Assembly (NCBI GenBank): GCA_950022655.1
Contig: OX465580.1
Span: 43,212,028 to 43,276,027, forward strand
Length of the DNA stretch: 64,000 nucleotides
From: Alentia gelatinosa
Taxonomy: Eukaryota > Annelida > Polychaeta > Phyllodocida > Polynoidae
Direction: 5' to 3'
The translations under genes were made by a program, and so were the position numbers. The notes below the pieces were generated by a model. That model made no database searches, was not told the origin of the DNA, and was given only the letters and a program-made list of their open reading frames with translations. Below are positions 46,001-58,100 of this stretch, piece by piece. The stretch's first letter is position 1. The number at the start of each line of letters is the position of its first letter.

Positions 46001-48949
46001 CTCTAAAATATGGTAACTCCAGCCCCCACCCCAGAAATATCCATGAAAATCTATCTCCTACTGCCACTGCTAGAAACAGACACATTCCCTTTGCTCTAAG
46101 ACATAAAAAATAAGGAAGTATCAAACTTGCAAACTGCTTGTAAAGGCAAGCTCGAATATATACTCTTTGTTTTGATTGTCTAAATGATTGCTAATAACAG
46201 CAAACTTGCCCCTTTGACTACATTCATGATTCCATCCTAGCGAAGGGTTCTGGTATCTTCCAGAAATTATACCTATTGAGAAAGATTTCAGTATCTAGAT
46301 AAATTAAGTAATTATAACTTTCCAGGCATTCATCACAAATTCCACCTGTTAATCAACCCCTTTGGATCCACATATAATCGAAATAACACAAATTGTACAT
46401 TTTGTAATCACAATTCAGTATTGCATTTCTGATATAATGCAGTTTCGTGACAAGTATGAACATTATAGAACTAAATGTAAACGTATCTAAACTGCTTTGT
46501 CCCCATATTTCACAACTGACATTGGGAAAACACCACAAATACTATTTAACCCCCTGCTTAGAATACTCACTGCTGTCATTATTTACATATTTCACGTATC
46601 TATGATACCTACTAGGAGCTAATGTCAGGTCATGACACAATCACACCACAAAAAGAGACTCAAGGAAACAGCTACTGAGGAATAGGAATAGCAGATAACA
46701 ATCTTCGAGAGTATAACGACCTATCATTCTTGTACAAGAAGACACTTATGTCAAAGAGACCATAATAAATAATACATAGTGAGGTGTCAGTCAATATTCA
46801 TTGCCTTGATTACGCACATATGATTCTATTTTACTGAAATATACCTTTGCAATTTAATCTAAGGAACAATTCAATTTTTAAGAGATTAACAACATTATGT
46901 CACGAATCAGATTTCATTAAACTGCAATTATACACGGCAGGGATAGAACTGGTCTCATGTTCCTGAAATAATACCACACATTAGAATTATCGAGATTCCT
47001 AATTGTTTCAACGTGAAGTGAATGTGCGCCGGTCATTTTAGATGAAACATTTCATGATACAGACAGGACACACGGTACGACAAGTATTAAATCACTTAAC
47101 ACAAGAACCCACAGGTCATGTGTTGCTCAGTTTTAAAGTAGTTATGTATCAAGCATGGGTGGATTAGGCAGTCTTCCTAGAGGCCACAACGCTTGTATAA
47201 ATAATTCCACATAGGACTTATCTTTCAGAGCCAGTTTCTATTCTTTAACGCTTACACCTTATGGAGTTTTATCTATCAATATATGCTGAACCAAAGTTTT
47301 CACTGTAGTCATTTAGATTTCTTGTACATTTATATTACATTACAATCGTCCCGATGTGCGTACGCAAACATTTCTTTTCCGTGAACTTTTTTTTATCGTG
47401 CTCAACTATAACGCTTTATCCTCTCATGAATATGAACGTGCAATATTACAATTTGATTCATTATAATCCATCACAATATCATCTTTTGGCACAGTTTATG
47501 GTTGTACGGCTTTTGTACTTAGCCTTTGGTGTGCTGTCCAGCATTTTGTTTACATGGTATTGATAACATATGGTGATATCAATGGAGAATGTAAAGAAAA
47601 ATAGAAGGAGGTTTCAAAGAATACGAATGAAAAGGAGTGAAGAATACAGATAGAGCTTGAAAGTAGATCAGGGTGAAAGCTTGAACTCATCGCAGAATCT
47701 CGATCATCACAGTCTTTCAATCACATGTTTCATTCCATGAAGTCCATCACACATTCCCAATGCTATACTGTTGGTTCCATAATACATATATACAATGGGA
47801 TCTGATAATTACATACACTTGCATCACAACATGTCTCCCAACCTTCATTTTTATTTTTGTAGATCTTCTTAGAGCGAGTCCAAATCATTTCAACAGGAAG
47901 CGACGGTCGGACTACCATAGTTCAGCTCCATATCAGAAACATAAATGGTTATTAAACTTAAACTTAACATTTTGTCACTAGAACCAAACTAATCCTTGCA
48001 AATTTCTCGATGGCAGGATATTTCAGCAAATTTAACTTTGTCATAGAATTTTACTTTTGCCAAATCGGTCATGACACCATGTCATCATGGTACACACCTA
48101 TGAAATAGATTTTGTTTCCGTATGCGTGTTATAAATCTATATCAGTGGGAAAGTCATAAACAAATAAAATAAAATATATAACATAAACAGCATTGCCTTC
48201 ATTTTCTTGGGACAGCTTATATGAAACATATCCTAAATTCTATTATAATGATTGTATACATATCATGATCCTTTGCCACTTTCAAATTCCTCCCTAAGAA
48301 TATAAGCAATCGATATATCGATCTTGTTTGATAAATTAAAGAGGCATATATGTGTAATATCAATGCCACTGGGTTTATTCCCACAGGGTGCAATGTCAAT
48401 GTAGCTTGAAGGTTGACAAAATGAACTGTATCAGCGGTTAAGGTCAGCATTATTGAGTGCACTCCCAACTTGTTGTAGCAAACAGGATCCGTCCTTTTTG
48501 TCCGCAGCCCTAGCGTCTCAGTGGATTCATATACCTTTCTACATCGTATTTATATGAGATGCAACTCAGGATTGTAGAGAGGTATTTAAAGGCTTGGTTA
48601 AGCAACCATGGCTGCATCTTGCCATAGATGCATTAACTGTTGATATAAATGCAATATGACTTCCTCGATTCATATTTTATCTAAAGTTTTTACGACATGG
48701 TGATTATAAATGTCCACTGGAACGTGCAAATTGGTTGTTGGGAGAGATTTTGATTTGAATTATTTTATCACGGAAGTACAAGCAAGGCAATCTGTTGAGA
48801 ATCCATAATCATCTGCATTGAGGAAACAGCCTTTGCAAACGCGTCATTGCATGCAGGACTCAAAAATACGAAATCCATTTCGAATAAATCTAACACTGCG
48901 TGGTCCTAGAGCATAGCAGTTCCAGACGAGTTTCCTAGCAACAAGTGAG

Positions 48950-49025
48950 GAGCGCGTGACGTATGACGCATGACGTAGCGTATGACGTCATGCGTTGCAC
49001 GTGATGCGTAGCGTGTTGCACAGCA
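48950..49025. repeat. ATGACG-rich short repeats in JIP1 3' UTR
   Basis: Tandem variants of GCGTGACGTATGACGCATGA, then AGCGTATGACGTCATGCG, including the CRE-like palindrome TGACGTCA. It lies within 150 bp downstream of the JIP1 stop codon. Confidence 0.7.
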
Positions 49026-49099
49026 CGTGGCGATGGTGTGGCTGGTTGGTGCACAGCAGGCTCGGGTGCGGTTCTTGGTCCTATGTGGGGGCCTCAAGG

Positions 49100-49172
49100 T
49101 CATTCGATGTAGATGTCCTCAGTTGGGTGCACAAAGGCCATATACTGACTGTAGAATTGGCGGAAAGCAGTT
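49100..49172 (-). CDS. MAPK8IP1: JIP1 terminal exon k: kinesin-binding tail
   Basis: 73 bp, acceptor TTTCAG at 49175-49173, stop TGA at 49102-49100. It encodes [13 protein letters not shown] then [10 protein letters not shown]; human ends FVEYTCPTEDIYLE. The conserved tyrosine near the C-terminus, needed in vertebrate JIP1 for kinesin light chain binding, is present. The usual Cys before Pro is His here. Confidence 0.95.
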
Positions 49173-52100
49173 CTGAAATCAGCAATAGGAGACCGATGAA
49201 TCTTTATCGTCGATAATCATAAATTGTTTTTATCGTACATTAGACCTAAAGAGGTACTTGATTTCGATATCAATATTTCCAAAGAGCTGTTCGGTACATT
49301 CAATAGATAGTTAACTATGTTTCTACGTATGTTCAAGGGTTATAACTATGGCGACTAGTTTAATTAAAATATCCAGATAACTTAACCGCTTTTCAATTAC
49401 AGAATATAGAATATATTAGAGCATTATTGCAAGTGCCTGGTCTATGATCAATAATCACCATATGTCTCATTCCTATTGCAAAAGGAAGAAAACCAGCACT
49501 ATTATGATAACCATGAAACACTTAAGTCTACATAACAGGCGTTTGTTTACATGGTGTTGATGATATTAAGAATTGAATGAGGGTCTAACAGTGACGGACA
49601 TATACTTACCCGACTGCTTCAGCTATTGTCTTGGTCGAGTGCTCCCCGAGGAAGACATGACAAGCAAAACGCATCTCAAGTGGATGTTTGGTGATGAACG
49701 CAAAATATCTACAGAAAAAATAAACAAAAGTTAAAACCAAGGAATAGACTCCTCGAGGAAATACTTCAATATGTCATAAGTTTAACTCACCCATGGAATA
49801 ACATTTGCGTTTACCCATATCCATTACATGGTACGATTCAAACCAATATCAATTTATAAATCGATACCGTGAACATTGACTAATCGACCGGAATATGTGT
49901 ATTTAGGTGTGAGAGTCATCGAGAATCTTTATCATTTACATGTTTACATACTTATACATTTATATGCTTACATTTGGTTAAACTAGTGGAAATATGGATT
50001 TTGGACTTATATCATATCTATAGATTTTACCAGAACAGAACGTATAGCTGATATACATACCTTTCATTCCTCGGATGATAACCACAAAAAGAAATGTTTT
50101 TCAGGGTGAAGAAATGATCAAGACTCTTGTCCTTCTCCTGTGATAATATGAAATATAAAAGGGGTTAGTCAGCAGGAAAATAGGAGAGAAGGGAAATTAT
50201 CATGGTCTGAAATCAGTGGTACATGTGCAGCCATCAAGGGTCAGGAATATCGATTGGCTGGCACCCTGTATCCTATTACAACACATTTCTCTTGTGAACA
50301 GGCCAACTAGCAATTAACACCTACCCACTACAAATAGTCCTAATTCGCGAGAAGCCTGCTAGTGCTGAAAGTATTCTGCCAGGGCAGGATGAACTAGGAG
50401 CAAATGGTATGTTCAAAAGCCAATGACGAATGGTCTTGAGTGATTGGTCATGGTCAGCTGGGCATGCCTCTAGGACCCCGAGACACTGAAACCCTGCTCC
50501 TTTCCCAATATCATAATAAATAGCACGCAAATAGGGAAGGGATGCTTTTTGCAGCATGCTGGAAGTCTATATGGGACCACTCTATCGTTTAGGTAACGTA
50601 CAGTAGAACCCCACGTAAGTGGACACCCTACGTTTCGGGCCAAAGTGTCCGCTTACGCAGGGTCACCACTTACACGGGGTAAAAATAAACAACTAGGCCT
50701 AATAGATGGATTCATTCCGATCAGAGTTGTAGTACGTTAACCCTGGGTGTCCGCCTACACGGAGTGTCCGTTAGACTGGGCTCTAATATATATTATATAT
50801 TAATATATATATAGCGCGTGCAAGCACGCTCTATTTACGTTCTGTAGATAAATGTGAGTAGTATATACGAATCCGAGTTTGTATATGGCGCTCTCACCCT
50901 CATTACACATCTATGAATAGCATACCAATATTAGATTTGTGAATCGATTTACAGACTCGAAACTCATGCTCTAGAAGGTTCGAACACGTTTAGACAATAG
51001 ATAAGGGTAACTGAATCACCAGGTCAGAGCAAAATGAACGACTACCTACATAGCATACTAATACTACACTATTGCGTAACGTATGTTGTTTATCTGTATG
51101 TTGATGAACTATGTATACCATCTAGATGTAAAATGCCATATCATAAAGAAGTGCCTGAGAAACTCGACCATTTGATGAGAGGTACTAAAAAGTACGTATT
51201 GTGTTTGTAAGTCCTAGTGACTGAGGCTTTAGAACTGTCTTTTCTTAGCAAGGTTCCTGGAATAGAGGCTGATGATAGCGTTCCGGATATTACCGCTAAT
51301 ACTATTTACTTATGATATCTATGTATATATTTATCCCAGAAAACCGGCTGCGTTGTCAATTGTAAATTCAATGAAAACCTTCGATTTTGAATTCAGGGGG
51401 AGCTATCATAAATACATGGTAATCTCTCAACTAGTCTTACACGAGAGTAACGTAGACACATAGGTCAGAATCTGAACACAAATAGGAAGCACACTCCATG
51501 TACGATCATCATAGGACTGTAGGGTAACTGAGATAATACATTATCAGATTGATAGCTACCTACCTTCGACATGATCTTGGCCAGGCGGGCCCGGATGGAG
51601 GCGGCCCGCTTTGAAGGTGACATTGGGATATCGCTGCCCTCACTCACTTTCTCCTTTTTCTGAAAATATTTGGAAAGCATGATATCATAATGGAAAGATT
51701 AAAAACGGGGGAAATGAAAATTAAGTTTGATTTCTCTCCTCTTTGTCGGGACAAGGCATACTTTTCTTTTATTTCTGAAGTGACCTGACAATAGATTCTA
51801 ATGTGATCTTCACGATGGCGCTGAGATGGTTCTTAGTCATACACTAAGTTTCTACATATATACAATTCCTCCTCTCCGACTTCCTCACAACCCTGAACCT
51901 GTTACTGAGTGGCCTGTCCACTTACCTTCGTCCTCTCTGACATCTTCACGCCCTGTTCATTGATCTCTAATAGCACAACAGGCGCTGGCTTTGCGTTCAG
52001 CGTTTGTCGCCGAGACAGAGCCACCTGGAATACAAAATATGTTTAAGCTTTAATATCAGTACTCATACGTGCAGAAACGGGGAATTGATTAAGATAAAGT

Positions 52101-55100
52101 CTATTTTTCCTGTTCAGTTACTATATATGCATTCACGAAAACCGACATTCAAAGCATATGACTTTCATTTTCCATTGGCAATATATATAGTGTGTCGCTT
52201 TGTAACAAACAAATCGATATTTAAGGATTTATCTCAGAAGGATCTTGGACATGGTTTAGAAAAAATAAGTAGATTCGAAAGCTGGCTCCAAACACGGAAA
52301 TACATAGCAGAAAAGTCTCTGTTCCATATTGATATATTCTAGCCTTTCTGCCTGCTGTTTTGTGTGTGTGGAGTTTTACCTTATTTATGGCCTGTGCTAA
52401 AACCTCAGTGCCCCGATGGCAGGATACCTCAACCGACCCGAGGAACCTCAGAATAAACTTGATGGGTCGCATGGAACCATCTGAAACAGGAAAGTCATTG
52501 ACTCATTAATATAGACAAGGAAATGTTATTTTCATCATAAGTGAAATATTGTGAAGCATATAAAATAAGTTTACAGTGAATAAGGTTGGATATAATTCAG
52601 CATTGCCCTTGGATGGACTGGTTGTCCAATTCTTTTTGAATGGTGGAAAGATATTCATCCAGAGACGACCGGGTAACTGCATGTTGGCAATCTAGGATTT
52701 GTATTTCTACAGTATCTCTACATCTAAACTCATTGGTATTTTAAGGTCGATTATTATAGGTTTGATGGACTAGTAGAATTTCAAGCATAGTTCATTACAG
52801 AACAGGGAGAGTAGGATGCGGAAATCAAAGGTTAACGTATTTGCATATGTATATAATTGTCTATGGGTACTCATGTGATGAAAGGCCCTAGTCAAATCTT
52901 TAAAATACTCACCATCCAACTCGAGAATGCTGAGATCGGTGGCATATGCAGATGGGAAAATGCCATACTTTGTAGTTCGCAGGTTGTATCCTGAAACAAA
53001 GCACATAGAGTTAAGCCTGACATAAGATATCGTATGAAGTACTAAAATAAACGAGACATGTATTCCGCGTTCCTACGTCTCCATATGCTTATAAGCCATA
53101 CAACGGTATATATTAGTTGAAGATTATTAATTTTGCTATGATTGTCATATTGTATAGTATAACATCTTAATTATTAAGTTTAGGCACTGAATGCTCGTAA
53201 TAAAATAAAGAACGGGGCCTCTATTCCAAGTTATGAAAAAGGTTTCCTTGTGATTTTTGTTATATGTATCCTTTCCGATATTATCATTAACGAAAGTATG
53301 ATAACAGGATAACGAGAGTTCCCTGAACTAATGTAAAGAACAACATTTTCAATCTGCCCTTGGAATATGACCGCAACCCAGCTGTACTGGTTCAAGGAAA
53401 TCTGCTTCCAACTATATCAGGTGACTTAATGCATTAAGTTAGCTTGATCTTAAAATGTCCATTGTGCCTATGTACATTTTCCTACAATGTGCATTTTGCT
53501 GTCCAATAGATAGGAGAAGCCGACTTTGGCTTTCTAACAGTATTGCTGGACTCCCTGTTAATGTATTGCGAGAGAGAAGTGGTAATGGATAAGGTCGGTG
53601 ACTGCTGTATGGAGATATAACATACACTAATTTTCCATTAGTATACTACTAAAAACCAAGCACTGTTAATGCCTACTGACTGACCTGCACACCAGAGGTC
53701 ATCGTCCTCACACTGCACGGCGATGGGGTCGCCTATCTCGATGAACAGTTCGTCAGAGTGACGCGGAATGAACTTGTGGCATCCTCTGTGAGTGGCGTCC
53801 AGGTCCTCCACTCCCAGTGACAGAGAGCTGCATATTGACGACCGCCGGTCTGCAATCACCACACCACAACTTAGTCACCATAATCATCACGGAGAACCAG
53901 GAGCTCGTTTAATGATTTAGGATCGTACATGTAGTCCCTTTTCTTTATGCCATAGAGACCCAGGGACGATGTTGGTCAACTTTATTCAACACTTATGGAC
54001 GACTTTATGGATGGCTAATACTGTCTTAGTGAACAGACTTATATATCATCAAACGATAACCCTAGTTCGAGTTACAGAAAAGGGTCTTCATGTACGATCC
54101 TAGATTATCAAATGGGCCTAAGGCATTGGCAAAAGAGAAGTTCGTTCATACATTGCAAGATGATTGTTAATTGAGAACCTATATCATTAATATGAGGTAG
54201 ATATCAGTGAGGGTTGTTGAAGATCAAGTTGGTGTTTCTTAAGCAGTCGTCTTAAAGTAGCCCTGCATGTGACACAAGCGGTATCAGATACAAAATAGGA
54301 TATCAATTTCTGAAGAGGTAGGTGCAGGGGATAAGGTATACCTGGAGGATGGATGTAGTGGAGGAGAAGATCTACAGTTATGGGAATTGGAAATTTGGGT
54401 TGGGACGGGTGGGACCGACATGCGTAAGCGGTAGGATTGATATTATTATTGTCCAGCAATGTAGAATCTGGAGGTCATCTAAAACTTTAATTTCATAGTC
54501 TCAAATTTATGAATATAGGTCATTTCTAACTTAAAACAACGAATACGAGAACGAAATTTGTTTACAAATACAAACATATTAAATGTGTGGACTAGATATA
54601 CGAGACACATTCGTGTTCAATAGACACAATCATAACGAGAACTTGCCTGCAGTTGCAATATCAAAGCTCTCTGCCCGAATAGGTCTACTTTGTTGTTTCG
54701 TCCTATGTTTCTCGTCCAGTGAGAAGTCCTCCCTAAAAACGCCATCATTACCGCCATTGGCACCAGCTCCAGCACCGCCGCCTCGTTGTGAGCCGCTCAT
54801 GAAGGACTCATCCAGGTGGCGTGGTGCTGCCCTCTGTGGGGTACGTCGGGGACTACTTGGTACGTCATCCATACAGTTTACGTCATAATCGCGGCTATCT
54901 CGCTTTAGTAGCGTCTCTCGTGCACTCTCCTCAGCCCTGACCTTGACCTCGCTGTCTCCTTGTGAGCCGATGGTGGAGGTGCTCATGGACATAATGTCTC
55001 TTTCCGACTCCGTCTTGGAAGCCGTGCTACGCTGACTTCCGCCGCTCGAGTGGCGGTTACGCGCGCACGGCTGCTCGAATTCCACATTGCTATCTGGAGA

Positions 55101-58100
55101 GGACTCGTCGCTCCGGGGACACGTTGGTGGTGCAATGTCACTGGTCAGCTTTAATGATGGATCTGCCTCACTGAGTTCGTCAGCAAGCGAACGGTCGACG
55201 CTACTCAGGGAACGTTGCAGAAACTCTGTCTCTGAAAGATGTTCACAGGAGTTTCAATTATATTGTTTGTAGAAAATATGCGCAACATCACCCAATTGGT
55301 ATATCAGCATAAAGTAAATGGAAATAGTCTGCGTATCGATCAGACTTTTGTCATCTTTCTCTGGAAATAAACGAATTTTGTTAAAATATGTATACCACTA
55401 GGTTATTCATTCGTGGTATGAACAAGACTAAATATTTTTCAGAATGTGAATTTCCTACTCCTTCAGAATCATCTGGTAACCGTTCTGACGATATGACAAT
55501 GTAATCATTCAGCTGTATACTGCGGGTAGAACCTCAAAGGTAATAAATAATTGACAGTTTCGTTAGGTATTCTGCCAATTCCAACAAAAAAGACAAAATT
55601 TGGCATGCTTACAAAGAGAAGATATACTGATAGCTCAACAGATACAAGACATTTAAATAGACGGATGTTTCCTAGAGCAAAGAAAGATGTTCCCGTATAT
55701 ACATTACACAGACGTCACCAAGGGTTTCAGAGTGCATTAATGAGAAAACGTAAATAGTGTTCTGTGTATGTACATCACAATCCTGCAATATTCACTAATT
55801 TCGAATATATCTGAATTAGTGAATATGACTTTTATGATTTTAGAACATCTGCATATGTCGAGCTCGCGACCACAATTAAACATAGGAGACCCTTGTTGCG
55901 GATTATTTCCCGCTCATTTAAATTAGGTTAAAAACTCGGATTCTATTGGTTTTCACACAAGACATACAGTGAGCAGATTGGCGATCGGTTTCAAACTGTG
56001 TACTGCCCCTGTCTGCGTGATATATGATCCAAGAAGAGATCTGAGGATCTCTCCTTGCTGAGGGAAAAGAGGTAACTTTTTAAAAGGAGAATAGGTTTCT
56101 TTCCCCTTTCTCCTATTATTTTTTTTTTTGGTGAGCCCTGGGGATCTACCTCCTAGGGTGATGTGGTAGGATTTATTTCTTTCGGTCAGAGGGGAGCAGT
56201 TTTCCATATCTTGGAAAAAATCTTTTGACGTGGCATTTCTTGATGGAGGGCTTCCCGGTTAGTCACATCTGCTATCTCGATAGCAGATATGGTTAACCGG
56301 GGAAACCCTCCATCAAGAAATAAACCTTTAATCTAAAACTAAAGATCATATTCTATGCGGAGGGTTTTTAGAACACTGAAAAGGACACATTTTCTTAATT
56401 CGCTTTATATAATTTCTAAAATTATTCTTTGGCAGTTGAGAATGAATATCAGAAACTATGATCTTCATTTGTGGTGACGTGCCTAGGAGGTGTTCAATTC
56501 GGATGTGTTCACCCATAGTTAACCAAATACACTGACTGACCAATCAATGGAGCTAAAACGACAAGTCAATTTTGAAATCATGAATACGAAACAGAACTCT
56601 CAACGTTTGATCACTGGTTTTATTGGAACATGTCTCTTAGTAAATAGATAATTGTCTCATGATATGTAGCAAGCCCAGCTACAGGGAAAGGGAAATGTAC
56701 CAGACTTCCTTTTCAGGTTTCATGCAATTACAAAGTAGAAGCTAGCTATGATAAGCTACACAGAAGGCCGATATGTCACAAGTATACTTTACAAAAAATG
56801 ATATTTTCTCGCCGGTCAAGATTTAGTTATAAGCATATGACAAACCTGGAGATTTAATCAGGGCATGCTCTTATAATATGCTGGCCTTGATGTGGCAGAA
56901 GAAAGGGTATCCAATAAACAGTTAGTATTAAAATGATTTCATGGCAGAATAGATTCACATTTAGCCAGCCATAGGAACTGCTTATAGATTACCGACAGTT
57001 TGAAATTCAAGGATGAATAAGGCCTCAGATTACCAATAAATATGACATGCACAGAATTCACACCGATATAAGAAGGATGAACTGAACAGGGTTACGGCAA
57101 CGAATATCAAAACGGAAGTAGTATTCGGAGGAGGTTGTCTACAAGGCGCATGCGTGCTGACCTTTGTTGTCCCTGACCTCGGTGAGGAGGTTACTCAGCT
57201 GGGTAAGAGAGCAACTCTTGAGCGCCCCACTAGCGGTCATGAAGGTTATTGTAGCAGCTGCTGCAAAAAGGAAAAACTCAATCTACATCCCAGTACTGAT
57301 CATTTAATGGCCGATCTTCAGTTTAGGAGCAGGACCACAGATTTGGTGGCCGGGAAAAGATTTCTGATATGTTGGTAAAGTCATAAATCCACACTGGAAT
57401 ATCGATAGCGCTAAGGAAGATGGTAATCGTTTCCATGCTAGACCGTAGATTACATCAGATATTAAGATGGTTGTCACAGAGTGAAAAGCCAATGCCTGCG
57501 GTGTTGGACGCCAGCTGCCGTACGAGTGATTCGCATTTAGCATCATGAGCAGATGGTATTGTAGGTCAATGAAACACAGTTCCTTTAACATTCCTCGACG
57601 CTACACTTATGGGATATGGCATAATTTGTTTTGTAATGCACGAGAAAAATACCCAATAAATTAGTCGGTTTTTCCGATGCTCTGCCGATAATCCATTTAT
57701 ACTACATGTGTATCGGGAATGTAACTTAGTCTAATCCCCTTCATGTGAAAATATATATATCTTCAGATGGAAAAGACTGTACTTGTAGTTCTTTATTTTA
57801 AATGTGCCTAGAACTAAAATAGACCCATAGCTATTAGGGCAATGAGTAAATTATTCCTGAAGCCTTTGGTATACGTATTGGTAAAGACTCGATTCAATAT
57901 AGGATCATACATCATTTAAAATCAAGAGACATTCAGTTTCAATTTACAGCTCAGCAGGGACAATTACAAAACTATACCATGATATTGATATCATCAAATT
58001 GATCATATGTTGAATAGAATGATTTTATGAAAAATGCAGTACCAACAATACCGAATGTTCACCGCTATCATTTCTATTAAGACTAGGTTAGTATGATATG

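Larger units (their letters stand above)
36561..49099. other. Intergenic region between convergent TMEM9 and JIP1
   Basis: Contains both 3' UTRs. A minus-strand AATAAA (TTTATT at 48374-48379) is a possible JIP1 poly(A) signal, 720 bp past the stop. ATTAAA at about 38328 or AATAAA at about 38949 may serve TMEM9. Apart from the satellite copies (39.5-40.9 kb) and the foldback at 42770-43060, nothing is recognised; open frames here are short and unlike known families. Confidence 0.5.

Noticed and set aside
55551..55757. 68-codon plus-strand frame in the JIP1 intron
   Set aside because: Antisense to JIP1, no similarity, within the length expected by chance in AT-rich DNA.
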